A stretch of 64,000 nucleotides of DNA from Paraspadella gotoi (GCA_051294375.1 CM119270.1:5092152-5156151), one strand, 5' to 3'; positions 34,555 through 47,122 are shown, numbered from the stretch's first letter. Notes: a model not told the origin generated them from the letters alone. Program-made: numbers and translations.

Positions 34555-37539
34555 AGAGAGAGAAGAGAGAATGAGAGAGAGAGAGAGAGAGGAGAGGCTC
34601 AAACCTTCGCTTCATTTCCATAATTAGGATTCTTTTCCTTTCTGTATAATCTTCTTATTTTTCGTTTTGTAATTTGCTTTTTCTCTTCACTATGGTTCTT
34701 TTGTTCAATAAACAGCAAGAAAGGAACGCGAACATTTGCTCCAGAATTAAGATCGCAGTCGGACACCAATAAGCTTCATCAAGTTTGTAGTTGTAGTTGT
34801 GACTTGTATCTATTTTAGGATTTACCATTTCCAATGCGATGATGTTTGAATTAATAGTAGTTAAATGACGTTTTAAAGTGCTCGTATATATGGTAATAAG
34901 TAACCGACGTAGATAATCTTCTTCGCTTACCTTCCCAAGATTCAATTATTTTTTCTCATTCTAATAAATTCATTAATCATCCTCAGGCTGATGGATGTTC
35001 ATACAAGGTCAAAAAAATGAAAACAAGATTTCGTCAAAAAAGATCTAATCAACAAAGTAAAAAAGTAAAGAGGAAGCGAGAAACAAAAATAATTGAATTT
35101 ATCGATTTACGTTTTCTCACGAATGTAACCGCAGTGATATGTTTAGGAGGTTGTGTTCCGGTCTTTAAAATTAGGAAAGGCCAGTCGTTAGTCTCGACAT
35201 TATTATTTAAATTTGAGTAGGTTGTTTATGAAATCCGTATGCTATGTTATTGTATTTTCAGTTATTATTGATTTTTTGCGAATGAGTGGAGAGTTGAGAG
35301 GCGCGACAGGGGTAAAAAAGAGCATTGAGGTGGAGTAGAAGAGAAAGAGAACGAGTAAAAATGAAAAACAAAAACAAAACAAAAAAAGAAAACAAAACCT
35401 ATTAGGAAGCTGATCAAAGAAAAGTAATAACAAGAAAAGGAACAAATTGTAAAATACAAAAACAGAAAACTGGGAGAGAAAAAAAACAAGAAAAAAGTTC
35501 AACTTCTATTCTTTTGTATGATAAACTATGATTAAATCAATGAGAAAGTTTAATAAACGTATGAAAACAACTAAAACTGTACGCATTCTTTCTCTTCTCA
35601 ATAAAAAACATCAAGAAATCCACTAAACTGCGCGACGCCCAAAACTAAATAGCTTTTTCGATCTCTGGGTGAGGAATGAAACCTCTCTTCTTATGCTCTC
35701 TCTCTCGACTGCCTCTGCTGCTCTCTTCTCTCATTCTCATCTTTCTCTCATCTCTCCTCTCTCTATTCTCTCTGCTTCTCTTCGTCTCTCTCCGTCTTCT
35801 CTCTCTCTCTCTCCTCGGCTCATCCTTCGATCTTCCGTCATCTCTCTGCTAGCAATTTCCAGATTTTCTGGCGCATGAATTATCTCACATCCAAAGTGGG
35901 TGCTATATATCGGTTATTTCCCTCCTCTCTCTCTATCTCTCTTCTTTCTGCTTTCTCTCTCTCTCCATCTCTCCACCCTCAAAAGTGGAGGCATATCTAT
36001 TTCTTTCTTTCATTCTCCCCCTTCCCCTCTTTCAATTACGTCCCCGAGGGAAATTCTCTTCTCTCTCTCTGCACTCGCGACCGCTCCCCTAACTGTTTTC
36101 CTGTTCCCTTCCTTTTTTTTCCTTTCTTTTCTCTCCTTTTCCTTATTTTCCCGACCTTGCATCTTTTTAATTTTTTATTTTCACCTCTCGCTCATCTCTT
36201 TAAACGCTTCTAATTCTCAGTTTTGATTTTTATGCCCCACTTTTCCACTATTCACTCCTGCCATTCCCACTGCCCCTTATTCGCCTAATCCCTATTGTTT
36301 CATTTCCACCGCATTCCACTAAGTCCCATGTCTCATTTCCGCATTTCTCCACTCCTTCCCCACACTATCCGACACTCATGTTATATCTCGATCCCTCACT
36401 TTGTCTCTCACTTGCTCTCTCTCTGCCTCTCTTCTGCGTCTGCATCTCTCATCTTCTGCTCTGCTCTCTCTCTCGTCGACGCGCTGGTGTTGTCAACGGA
36501 AGAGTCGGATTTCTGTCCAGAGCTGAGGAGCAGGGGATGAAGAAAGAAGGGTTGAGAAGAACGAAAATATGAAAGGAACTTGAAAGAGGATGAGAAATGA
36601 GGTGGATGAGAAGATCAGGGAGAGGTAAGAAAGGGTTGAAAATATGAAGAATATAACGATTTAGAGGAGAGAAAAGAGTGAAAAAGAAGAGGGTTGAGGA
36701 GATGGATGAAAAGATGAATAAATCGAAAAAGATGAGAAAAAAACATTATTAAATAGATAATATAATAATAAGTTGAAACGGAAAGTATACAAAATAAAGA
36801 AATTCAAGGCGGCCGAAAATTTATACTGAAGAAGAGAATCGAAGGGAAATTGATGGGATCAGATCTAGAAAAAAAAGGGTTCTTTTTTTTCTGTTTATTT
36901 AGTCTTTGTGAGTCGCCTACAGTGTGAAATTTCGTCTATAACAGAAAGTCAGAGGTATCTCATGAATTATTACCGTGGTCATAGACATTCAAAAAAGCGG
37001 CAAGCATATATAATAGCATGAACTTTACTATGTCTCCCTGTATCCATTTCCGAAAAAAGCTTAATAGGCAGAATTAAAAGGCTCCTGTCGTCCAATACTC
37101 CAGGCTCCAGACAGACCGCACGAACGCCTCATAAATAATCCCTTCAGTCTTCAAAGTTCACCCTGACTCACTCCCATGTATCCCGTTTGTCGGTCGTGTC
37201 GGAATCGTGCGTCGATGCTGAAGAAAAAATAAGTAAAACGTAGTCAAAGAGAAACAAACAGCTGCGGCCGGGTCCGACTATCGTTTATATAAATCTCTCT
37301 GCTCTCTCCCTCTTCTCTCTCTCTCTCTCTCCTTCTCTCTTCTCCGTCTCTCTCTCTCTTCTCTCTCTCTCTAACGACGATGACGTCTGCTTCCAAACGT
37401 TTTCTAACTGCTTCACTTGTGACTAACCCATCACAAAACTATTTTAAAATATGTTTTAAAATTTTTTTTATTTTAAAAAAAATGTTAATAAAATAAAGGG
37501 AAGGACATTAAAAGTCTCAAACTTTTCATGAAATAAACT

Positions 37540-37676
37540 TTCTACTATGAGTCCAAGTATTATGAAAGTCCACATTCAACTCATCGATTAGACCAAGACG
37601 ACGACGGACGACGACGACGAGACGACATCTAACGAGGAAATTAAGAACAACAACCTCGATCCTTTTCCGCCTCCAG
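37540..37676 (+). pseudogene. Candidate Asp-rich exon, damaged in this copy
   Basis: The stretch ends CGCCTCCAGATG|GTAATT, a plausible donor. Here the (GAC)n part has indels and a stop. The mirror copy on the minus strand at 44850-44961 is open and reads TSIRP, an Asp run, IYEEIKNNNLDPFRLQ. The damage is probably sequence error and not gene decay. Confidence 0.3.
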
Positions 37677-37739
37677 ATGGTAATTATTTTTTTCTTTGCG
37701 GCTTTGCGAAATTTCAAAGAAAATAAAAAAACGAAATCG

Positions 37740-37922
37740 GAACGCGGAAGCTCTTGGCTTTCTAATCTCCTCTCGGGAGGCGGAGGCGGGGAGGGTTTGT
37801 GGGGGAAAATGCCCGATGACGGAGGGCAGGGTGGAGGAAATGCGCTGAGAACGGCGTTGGCCTCGCGGCGACATGGTAAAAAGTGGTATCGAGAAATTGC
37901 GAAATATAATACATTTCTAATT
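37740..37922 (+). CDS. Candidate Gly-rich exon downstream of the Asp-rich exon
   Basis: An open frame reads SSWLSNLLSGGGGGEGLWGK, then MPDDGGQGGGNALRTAL, ASRRHGKKW and stops at 37920-37922. A possible donor CGACATG|GTAAAA is at about 37876. The mirror copy at about 44680-44790 keeps the same words with small changes. RR and GKK resemble processing and amidation signals of peptide precursors, but the start, acceptor and true frame are uncertain because this region is noisy. Confidence 0.25.
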
Positions 37923-38711
37923 TAAAACGGTCGGACCGACTATTCTGAACAGAAAGTATATTAGCAAAGGCCCGTTTTTTTTAGCTGTCGTTTTTTTTTG
38001 TCGATGCGGCGCAGCATCTGTTTAGGATGTTTTTGTTTGTGGTCAGTTGATGGATTGATTTTCCCGTTGATTTGTTTGTCATTGGTCTAATGCATCTCAT
38101 TAGAACGAGTCATGGTAAAAGTAAACAGAAATTAACAATGGGCCGCTGGGATACGTTTAAGAAAATTAAAATATAGTATATATGCCTATAGAATATGCTA
38201 AAAATAATTGTACGAATTTGATGTTATACAATAGACGTACATTAAAAAATCAAACATAAATTATGTGATTAAATTGAATACATGCCTTCTTAATATTAAC
38301 AAATCCCCAAAAAGAGTATCATTGTTTCCTTTGACTGCTTCGATTTTCCTTTGATAAAGATCGCCCTCCGTTTCAGAAAAATAATTAAGTAATTTATGAG
38401 TAGTAAAAGCTAAATATTTAAAAAAATGAAGACGAATTTTAAACCAAGACATTCGCAAAGGCTTTTTTAAATTGTTTGGTTTTCTCTCTATCGTCTCTGC
38501 TCTCTGCTTTTTATGCCTCGCCAATTAGCACTATCTCAACTGGTCTATTTTGCTGTCTCTCTCTGTCTCCTCTCGGACTCTCTCGTCTCTCTCTCTCTTG
38601 CTCTCTCTCGTGCGAGCAGTTTGGGTGGTTTAATGTCTTCTCTCCTAGCACGACAGCTTGACTTCTTCGTCCTTCAAGCGAGACGAGTGCGTAGTCGGGC
38701 ATTTTGCCTTA

Positions 38712-39180
38712 GGTTCCGCCGGTGGCTCATTGAGTAAAGCCATCAGCTCAAGGACCACTGTGTACAGGGTTCAATCCCAAACCCGCTACTACCCTGCAGG
38801 AAGCGTGAGGCGGCGTGCCGCCTTGCGGGCGTGACAAACCCTCAAATCGCTCTTTCCAAGACCAGGACCCGGATTCAATGGCTACTAGCGGGGGGTTATT
38901 GAAGTTTGGATAGTCATTTTGCCCAGGCCGCACTTGACGCTCAGACGCCTTATTCCACAAAGTGGTTCCAGACCCAATCGAAAATATCTGCGTCTCTGCT
39001 CCTTTTATCTCTCTGCAGTCTTTCCTCTGGTAAATGCTTTCGAGCATGGAAGGCTATTCTTTCTCAGGTTTATTAGCAAAAATTGGGGGCCAGAAAAGCT
39101 TTCGGGTTATCGATTTCCCGAACCTCTCGCATGCTAAGCAGCGCTCCTTCAATTTTTGAGCTAAGCCCCTACAAAAGCCC
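38712..39180. mobile_element. Composite tRNA-like SINE element
   Basis: On the plus strand at 38720-38780, GGTGGCTCATTGAGTAAAGC and GGGTTCAATCCC resemble RNA polymerase III A and B boxes. About 300 bases further, 39098-39170 on the minus strand is a tRNA-Ala-like sequence facing the other way. The inverted copy is at 43465-43895. Element ends and target duplications are not clear. Confidence 0.45.
39098..39170 (-). tRNA. tRNA-Ala(AGC)-like sequence, pseudogene or SINE head
   Basis: Reads GGGGCTTAGCTC, an anticodon arm CGCTGCTTAGCATGCGAG and a T arm with CGGGAAATCGATAACCCG. The 3' side does not pair with the 5' acceptor strand, so it is not a working tRNA as it stands. Confidence 0.4.
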
Positions 39181-39384
39181 GACAACATTCTTCAGGATGA
39201 GACCAAAGTTTTTGTGTCATTACATCAATTTTTCTTTAACTTTCTAGCTTCTCTTGCAAAAGGAGCTTACATTCAATTTTCAATAACCGTATAATCTTCT
39301 TTTTTTCCGACACAGTCGCAACACATCAGCCAAAAAAAAAAACATTGTGGCGGTAATACCTTCATCACCGCCTTCGCGTCCACC

Positions 39385-39540
39385 ATGCCTTCTGTCCAAA
39401 ATCGTATTGCTCAGAGGAGGAACACACCCATCCGCAGGCGTAGTGTTCCATCCACAGTCGCTAACGACTTCCGATCGCGTTGGCAAAGCGACGGTCCCGT
39501 CCGTAGGGTAACTGCGCCAGTGAGCAGGAGGCGTCACTGA
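39385..39540 (+). CDS. Small arginine-rich ORF
   Basis: ATG in the context CCACC-ATG starts 51 codons, MPSVQNRIAQRRNTPIRRRS and on to SRRRH before TGA. It is rich in Arg and not derived from a repeat. The opposite strand is open too. It lies in the segment found only in the left palindrome arm. Function unknown; it may be chance. Confidence 0.2.
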   Translation: MPSVQNRIAQRRNTPIRRRSVPSTVANDFRSRWQSDGPVRRVTAPVSRRRH

Positions 39541-39589
39541 GGGGTCCGCGAAGCCCCCAAAGCCATAACAGATGAGATGCCCCAATCCC

Positions 39590-40212
39590 AATGGGCATCA
39601 TAACTAGGGCAACTCGGCCTGTTGGCCAATACCATTTTATTTAAAACGAAATGGTCAGTGAAACCGAACCCAAACAAAACTGTGGCCTAACCGAGGAGTG
39701 AAACACTCAGTCCCCGCCCATGACCACGCAAGAAAATTGCCTACAAATGAAACTAGGGGCAAAAAAAACAAAAAATAAAATTAGGGGTGTATTTTTCCGA
39801 AAAATAATTATTTTCTGTATTCTATTTACGAAAGTTTAACAAAAATTTGGCGTCCGGTCTTCCGAATAAACGTTGGACCCGTGATCGCGCCGACGTTAAA
39901 AAGTGACATCTGACGAGGAACCCGTTTTTGGATAAAAGGTTTTGACGTTTAAAAAATTAAAAAATAGCCGTCGAAATCATTTAGCGGGATAATAATAGTT
40001 TAAATAAAAAATAATCTAAAGTAGCAAAAATATGCTTTGTATCGTACTATTTCGAGAAAAATTTTAACGTGTTTTTAAAATATATTTATTTAATATTCTG
40101 GCAATCCCCCTCCCTCCCTCCTCCGATCCCATCTAAAAATCATAATCGGTATTTTTAAGGTCAAAGTTATTTCAATGTCTACTATGTTTAATAAAATGGG
40201 ACCATTTCTATT
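39590..40212 (+). repeat. Left copy of a nested inverted repeat (partner 41243-41864)
   Basis: Shared in reverse: CCGAAAAATAATTATTTTCT, the words around GTGACATCTGACGA, AATGGGACCATTTCTATT and ATGGGCATCATAACTAGGGC. A third, direct copy is at about 41890-42300. Confidence 0.8.
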
Positions 40213-40237
40213 NNNNNNNNNNNNNNNNNNNNNNNNN
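40213..40237. other. 25-N gap
   Basis: Exactly 25 N, the same size as two other gaps in this region, so it is a placeholder and not a measured length. Confidence 0.98.
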
Positions 40238-40547
40238 TCTGTCACGACTTGCCACTTACCCGAAACTAACTCACCTGATTCCACATCTTCAAGTGAGTGT
40301 GAGTCGGTCCTTAGTCTCGAATCCAATTAAATCACGTGATACTGAGGATTCGCTCGACCTTTAATCTTTAATTCATCTAAATGTCTCAATAATATCATTA
40401 TTATTATCGCTCCTTACTATATATCGCTATGAGACTAAAAAGTGAATGAATGACTGAATGAGTGAATGACTAATTGATTTATCGTTCGATAGTCGTTTTT
40501 ATCGTCGTCGTCGTCGTTGTTCTCATTTTAAAGTCTTTTTTAATTTT

Positions 40548-40744
40548 NNNNNNNNNNNNNNNNNNNNNNNNNNNNNNNNNNNNNNNNNNNNNNNNNNNNN
40601 NNNNNNNNNNNNNNNNNNNNNNNNNNNNNNNNNNNNNNNNNNNNNNNNNNNNNNNNNNNNNNNNNNNNNNNNNNNNNNNNNNNNNNNNNNNNNNNNNNNN
40701 NNNNNNNNNNNNNNNNNNNNNNNNNNNNNNNNNNNNNNNNNNNN
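40548..40744. other. Assembly gap (197 N)
   Basis: Lies in the left palindrome arm after a (GTC)n run. Confidence 0.98.
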
Positions 40745-40852
40745 AAAAAAAAAAAAAGATTTAAAGAAACGAAAATGAAAACAAAATTGTTTTATTTACT
40801 TTTTAAATTTCTTTTTCACTCCAACCGACAAAATAACAATAACAACCTCAGC

Positions 40853-41242
40853 NNNNNNNNNNNNNNNNNNNNNNNNNNNNNNNNNNNNNNNNNNNNNNNN
40901 NNNNNNNNNNNNNNNNNNNNNNNNNNNNNNNNNNNNNNNNNNNNNNNNNNNNNNNNNNNNNNNNNNNNNNNNNNNNNNNNNNNNNNNNNNNNNNNNNNNN
41001 NNNNNNNNNNNNNNNNNNNNNNNNNNNNNNNNNNNNNNNNNNNNNNNNNNNNNNNNNNNNNNNNNNNNNNNNNNNNNNNNNNNNNNNNNNNNNNNNNNNN
41101 NNNNNNNNNNNNNNNNNNNNNNNNNNNNNNNNNNNNNNNNNNNNNNNNNNNNNNNNNNNNNNNNNNNNNNNNNNNNNNNNNNNNNNNNNNNNNNNNNNNN
41201 NNNNNNNNNNNNNNNNNNNNNNNNNNNNNNNNNNNNNNNNNN
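40853..41242. other. Assembly gap (390 N)
   Basis: The mirror stretch at about 42380-42720 is resolved and Pro-rich in one frame (ATG 42430, 63 codons), but no splice evidence supports a gene. Confidence 0.98.
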
Positions 41243-41375
41243 TTTGGGAGGGGGGGTGGATGGTTGGAATAGAAATGGTCCCATTTTAGTAAACATAGAC
41301 ATTGAACTACTTGACTAAAACGATTTGATTTTTAGGATGCAAGAAATATTAAATAAAATAAAACAGTTAAATTTC

Positions 41376-41582
41376 NNNNNNNNNNNNNNNNNNNNNNNNN
41401 NNNNNNNNNNNNNNNNNNNNNNNNNNNNNNNNNNNNNNNNNNNNNNNNNNNNNNNNNNNNNNNNNNNNNNNNNNNNNNNNNNNNNNNNNNNNNNNNNNNN
41501 NNNNNNNNNNNNNNNNNNNNNNNNNNNNNNNNNNNNNNNNNNNNNNNNNNNNNNNNNNNNNNNNNNNNNNNNNNNNNNNNNN
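41376..41582. other. Assembly gap (207 N)
   Basis: The mirror side at about 42150-42270 carries the sequence missing here. Confidence 0.98.
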
Positions 41583-41864
41583 TCGTCAGATGTCACTTTT
41601 TAAGACGTCGGCGATCACGGGTCACGTTTATTCGAGACGCCAAATTTTTGTTAACTTTCGTAAATACAGAAAATAATTATTTTTCGAAAACCTAATTATT
41701 TTTTGTTTTTTTGCCCCTAGTTCATGTAGGCAATTTTTGGTGGTCATGGGCGGAGAGTGTTTCACTTCTCGTTGGCCAGTTTTGTTTTGGGTTCGGTTCA
41801 CTGACATTCGTTTTAAATAAAATGGTATGGCAACAGCCGAGTTGCCTGTGATGCCCATTGGGAT

Positions 41865-41889
41865 NNNNNNNNNNNNNNNNNNNNNNNNN
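41865..41889. other. 25-N gap at the mirror point of the central palindrome
   Basis: Sequence to the left reappears inverted to the right starting at this gap. Confidence 0.9.
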
Positions 41890-43468
41890 CAAAACCATTT
41901 CTTTAAAAGAGCAATGGAAAAGTGAACCGAACCCAAAAACAAATATGGTCCACACCGCAGAAGTGAAACACTCTCCGCAGTGACACCGAAACCACTTGGC
42001 TAACGAACTAGGCAAAAAAAAAAAAATGAATTACGCGTTCCGCGAAAAATAATTATTTCTGTATTAACGGAAAGTATAACAAAATTTGGGCGTCTCGAAT
42101 AAAGTAACCCGTGATGCCCGACGTCTTAAAAAGTAGACATCTGACGGGACCTTATTGGAAAAGTTTGACACTTTAAAATAGCGTCGAAATATCCTAGCGA
42201 TATAGATACGTTTATAAATAATCAAGTAGAAATCTTGTATCGTACTCTATTCGAAATTAAGACTGTTTTCATTTTATTAATATTTCTTGATCATTAAAAT
42301 CAAATCGCTTTAAGTCCAATAGCTACATATTCGTATGCTTTATAAAGCCTGATCTGAGCTACTATTTCCAATCCACCCCCCAATAAAAAAACTTTGCAAC
42401 TCCCGCGAAATCCTGACAGAAACGACAAAATGACGAATCCGTCCGTCCCACCACCTCTCCGTCCCCCTCCTCCCTCGTCCTTCGTCCTCCTTCCTTCTGG
42501 CACCACCCATCCCTCCAACCCTTCGCCTCACCGCCCTCCTTACCTTCACCTCTATCAATCCACCCCACTCCGCTCCGGGCGTGGTTGCTCGTCGATTCGT
42601 CTTGTCTTTCGAAACAGATAAACAGCCCCGAGATTCGCCACCCCTTCTCGACCCCATTCGCATCAGCCGAGGCCATCGGCGGCTCTATGAGCTTTTTTGC
42701 GTGAGGGCCATGTTGGTGGCTGAGGTTTGTTATACTGTTATTTTGTCGGTTGGAGTGAAAAAAGAAATTTAAAAAAGTTAAATAAAACAATTTTGTTTTT
42801 ATTTCGTTTCTTTAAATCTTTTTTTTTTTTTTGGATAGAATGTGTTTGTTGCACATTGCGAAGTTCATATTTGAATACGTAATTAACAGAAAAACAATTA
42901 AATTTGCGAAGCCGTAATGTATGAACACTCCTACGGTTCATTATGAGACGAAAAAAAAAAATTTAAAATAAAAAGACTATAAATCGAGAACAACGACGAA
43001 CGACGACGATAAAAACGACTCATCGAATGATCAAATCAATTATCATTTCACTGGCACATCATTCATTGACATTTTTAATACTCATAGCGGGATATATAGT
43101 AAGGAGCGATAATAATAATGATAATTAGAGACATTAGATGAATTAAAGATTAAAAGGTCGAGCGAATTACACCTCAGGATATACACGTGATTTAATGGAT
43201 TAGAACTCACACCGCCGACCGACTTCAAACTCACTGAAGATGTGGACACTCGCGTGATTAGTTTCGGGTAAGATGGCAAAGTCGTGACAGAAGAGAGAGA
43301 GAGAAAGAGATAGAGAGAGAGAGAGAGACTTTTTTTTGTGTGTGTGTGTGTCGTGAAAAATGAATGATTATACGGTTATGAAAATTGAATGTAAGCTCCT
43401 TTGCAAGAGAAGTAGAAAGTTAAGAAAAATTGATAATGACACAAAACTTTGTCTCGACTGAAGAATGT

Positions 43469-43545
43469 GGGGCTTAGCTGAATTGGAAGAGCGCTCGCTT
43501 AGCATGCGAGAGGTTCCGGGATCGATACCCGAAAGTTTTCTGGCC
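43469..43545 (+). tRNA. tRNA-Ala(AGC)-like sequence, pseudogene or SINE head
   Basis: GGGGCTTAGCTGAATTGG, then the anticodon arm CTCGCTTAGCATGCGAG and the T arm CCGGGATCGATACCCG are close to eukaryotic tRNA-Ala. The end (AAAGTTTTCTGGCCC) does not pair with the 5' strand, which argues against a working gene. It is the mirror copy of 39098-39170. Confidence 0.45.
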
Positions 43546-44849
43546 CTCCATTTTTTTTAATAAACCTGAGAAAGGAATTGCTTCCATGCTCGTAAAGCAA
43601 GAGGAAGACTGAGAGATAAAGAGAGAGACGCAGATATTTTCGATTGGGTCTGGAACACTTGTGGATGAGGCGCTCAGTGGGCTGAAAATGACTATCCGAA
43701 ACTTCAATAACCCCCGCTAGTAGCAATGAATCGGGTCCTGGTCTTGGAAAGAGGATTGAGGGTTTGTCACGCCCGCAAGGCGGCTTACGGCCGTCCTCAC
43801 GCTTCCTGCAGGGTAGGAAGCGGGTTGGGATTGAACCCTGTACGTAGAGGTCGTGAGCTGATGGCTTTACTCAATGAGCCACCGGGGTGAACCTAGGCAA
43901 TGCCCGACTACGCACTTGTCTCGCTTGGAAGGACGAAGAAGTCAAGTGTTGTAGAGAAGAAGGACATAAACCACCAAAAACTTTAGAGAGAGAGAGAGAG
44001 AGAGAAGAAAATAGAGTGAGATAGGCTAATGGGAGAGATAAAAAGAGAAAGAGAGAGAGATAGAGAAAACCAACAATTTAAAAAAAGCCTTTGCGAATGT
44101 CTTGGTTTAAAATTCGTCTTCATTTTTTAAATATTTAGTTTACTACTCATAAATTACTGTAAATTATTTTTCTGAAACGTAGGCGATTTTATCAAAAAAA
44201 ATCAAGCAGTCAAAGGAAACAATGACACTCTTTTTTGGATTTGTAATGTTAAGAAGCGTGTATTCATTTAATCACATAATTTATGTTGATTCTAAATGTA
44301 CGTCTATTGTATAATATCAATACGTACAATTTATTTTAGCAAATTTATAGATAAAATATTTTTAATTTTCCTTTAAACGTTATCCCAGGGCCTTTGTTAA
44401 TTTCTGTTTACTTTTACATGACTCGTCTAATGAATGATTAGACCAATGACAAACATATCAACGGGAAAAAATCAATCAATCAACTGACCACAAACAAAAA
44501 CATCCTAAACAGATGCTGCGCCGCATCGAAAAAAAAGGACAGTAAATAAACGGGCCTAAAATATCTTAAACACAGTCTTCGCTTCAGTAATATACTTCTG
44601 TTCAGAATAGTCGTCGACCGTTTTTAAATTAGAAATATACATATATTCGCTATTTCTCGAACCACTTTTTACCATGTCGCCGCGAGGCCCAACGGTCCAG
44701 GCATTCTCCTCCACCCTGCCCTCCGCATCGGGGCATTCCCCCACAACCCCTCCCCGCCTCCCGCCTCCCGAGAGGAGATGAAAGCCAAGAGCTTCGGTTC
44801 CGATTTCGCTTTTTTTTTCTTTCCAAAGCGAAAAGAAAAAATATCCACT

Positions 44850-44961
44850 GGAGGCGAAAAGGATCGAGGTTGTTGTTCTTAATTTCCTCGTAGATGTCGT
44901 CGTCGTCGTCGTCGTCGTCGTCGTCTGGTCTAATCGAGGTAGTTGAATGTGGGACTTTCAT
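44850..44961 (-). CDS. Candidate Asp-rich exon, open copy
   Basis: Reads from MKVPHSTTSIRP through a run of ten Asp to IYEEIKNNNLDPFRLQ. The matching plus-strand copy at 37540-37676 ends at a donor-like CAGATG|GTAATT, which is altered here. Poly-Asp again comes from (GAC)n, as in the candidate gene at 13.1 kb. No family is recognised. Confidence 0.3.
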
Positions 44962-45011
44962 TTAATACTTGACTCAAAGTAGAAAGTTATTCATGAAAAG
45001 TTTTGAGACTT

Positions 45012-45789
45012 NNNNNNNNNNNNNNNNNNNNNNNNNNNNNNNNNNNNNNNNNNNNNNNNNNNNNNNNNNNNNNNNNNNNNNNNNNNNNNNNNNNNNNNNN
45101 NNNNNNNNNNNNNNNNNNNNNNNNNNNNNNNNNNNNNNNNNNNNNNNNNNNNNNNNNNNNNNNNNNNNNNNNNNNNNNNNNNNNNNNNNNNNNNNNNNNN
45201 NNNNNNNNNNNNNNNNNNNNNNNNNNNNNNNNNNNNNNNNNNNNNNNNNNNNNNNNNNNNNNNNNNNNNNNNNNNNNNNNNNNNNNNNNNNNNNNNNNNN
45301 NNNNNNNNNNNNNNNNNNNNNNNNNNNNNNNNNNNNNNNNNNNNNNNNNNNNNNNNNNNNNNNNNNNNNNNNNNNNNNNNNNNNNNNNNNNNNNNNNNNN
45401 NNNNNNNNNNNNNNNNNNNNNNNNNNNNNNNNNNNNNNNNNNNNNNNNNNNNNNNNNNNNNNNNNNNNNNNNNNNNNNNNNNNNNNNNNNNNNNNNNNNN
45501 NNNNNNNNNNNNNNNNNNNNNNNNNNNNNNNNNNNNNNNNNNNNNNNNNNNNNNNNNNNNNNNNNNNNNNNNNNNNNNNNNNNNNNNNNNNNNNNNNNNN
45601 NNNNNNNNNNNNNNNNNNNNNNNNNNNNNNNNNNNNNNNNNNNNNNNNNNNNNNNNNNNNNNNNNNNNNNNNNNNNNNNNNNNNNNNNNNNNNNNNNNNN
45701 NNNNNNNNNNNNNNNNNNNNNNNNNNNNNNNNNNNNNNNNNNNNNNNNNNNNNNNNNNNNNNNNNNNNNNNNNNNNNNNNNNNNNNNNN
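45012..45789. other. Assembly gap (778 N)
   Basis: Largest gap of the window. The mirror interval of the left arm is about 37.2-37.5 kb, much shorter, so the two arms disagree in length here. Confidence 0.98.
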
Positions 45790-46525
45790 CATCGACGACG
45801 ACGACGACGACGACAAACGGTATAATGGGACGGGGTAATGAGCCGGTGCCTGAGGGGAGAAGGGGAGAAGGGGAGAACTAAAGGTTGAGTAAGTGAGGAC
45901 TGGGTGAGTCAGGGGGTGAACTTTGAAGACTGAAGGATTATTTATGATGAGGGTCGTGCGTCTGTCGGAGCCTGGAGTATGGACGAAGGAGCTTTTAATC
46001 TGTATAAGCTTTTCGAAATGGATACAGGGAGACATAGTAAAGTCGCTATTATATATGCTGCGCTTTTTTGAATGTCTATGACCCACGAATAATTTCATGA
46101 GATACCTCTGATTTTGTTATAGACGAATTTAACTGTAGGCGACTCACAAAGATAAATAAACAGAAAAAAAAACCCTTTTTTTTCTAGATTCGTCCTCAAT
46201 TTTCCCTTCATCTCTTCTTAGATAAATTTTCGCGTTGAATTTCTTTATTTGTATACTTCGTTCAACTTATTATATATTATCTATTATCTTCTCATCTTTT
46301 CGATTTATCATCTTTTCATCTCATCTCCTCAACCCTTCTCCTTTTCATCTTTTCATCCTCTAATCGTTTTATCTCATATTTTCAACCCTTCTTCTTCTCC
46401 CTCATCTTCTCATCTCTTCAGTTCCTCATCTTTTCCTCTTCTCAACCCTTCTTTTCTTCATCCCCCTGGCCTCCCTCCAGCTCTGGACAGAAATCCGACT
46501 CTTCCGTTGACAACCACCAGCGGTC

Positions 46526-46596
<71 letters not shown>

Positions 46597-47122
46597 GAGA
46601 GAGAGAGCAGGAGTGGGGATAGGATATAACATTGAGTGGTGGAAGTGTGGGGAAGGAGTGGGGAAATTGGGAAACTGAGGAATGGGGAATAGGGAGTGGG
46701 GGAATGAAAAATAGGGATTAGGGAATAGGGAGTGGGGAAATGAGGGAAGTGAATAGGGAAAAAGGGATAAAAATAAAACTGAGAATAGAAAGGTTAAAGA
46801 GATGAGGGATGAAGGTGAAAATAAAAATTAAAAGAATGGCAAAGGGGGAAAATAAGGAAAAGGAGAGAAAAGAAAGGAAAAAGGAAGGAAAGGAAAAGTA
46901 AGGGAGCGTCGCGGTGCAGAGAGAGAGAGAGAGAATTTCCCTGTGGGACGTAATGAAAAAGGGGAAGAGGGGAGCAATGAAAGAAAATGATATGCTCCCA
47001 TTTGAGGGGGGAGAGAGAGAGAGAGAGGAGAAGAGAAAAGAAGAGAGATAGAGAGAGAGAGGGAAAACGATATGCCCCACTTTGGAGTGGATAACATGTC
47101 GCCAAAAAAAGCTGGAAATGCT

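Larger units (their letters stand above)
34520..41864 (+). repeat. Left arm of the central palindrome
   Basis: Matches 41890-48270 in inverted orientation along most of its length, for example 34.6 with 48.25, 36.0 with 47.0, 37.6 with 44.9, 38.9 with 43.7 and 40.5 with 43.0 kb. Copies differ by frequent single-base gaps, especially in homopolymers. The left arm carries an extra segment of about 0.9 kb (39.3-40.21 kb) that the right arm lacks at the mirror position. Confidence 0.85.

Noticed and set aside
43469-43545. Functional tRNA-Ala gene
   Set aside because: Anticodon and T arms are good, but the 3' strand does not pair with the 5' acceptor strand, and the sequence is part of a repeated element.
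44974-46098. Long frames of about 290-370 codons around 45-46 kb
   Set aside because: They consist mostly of N in a gap.
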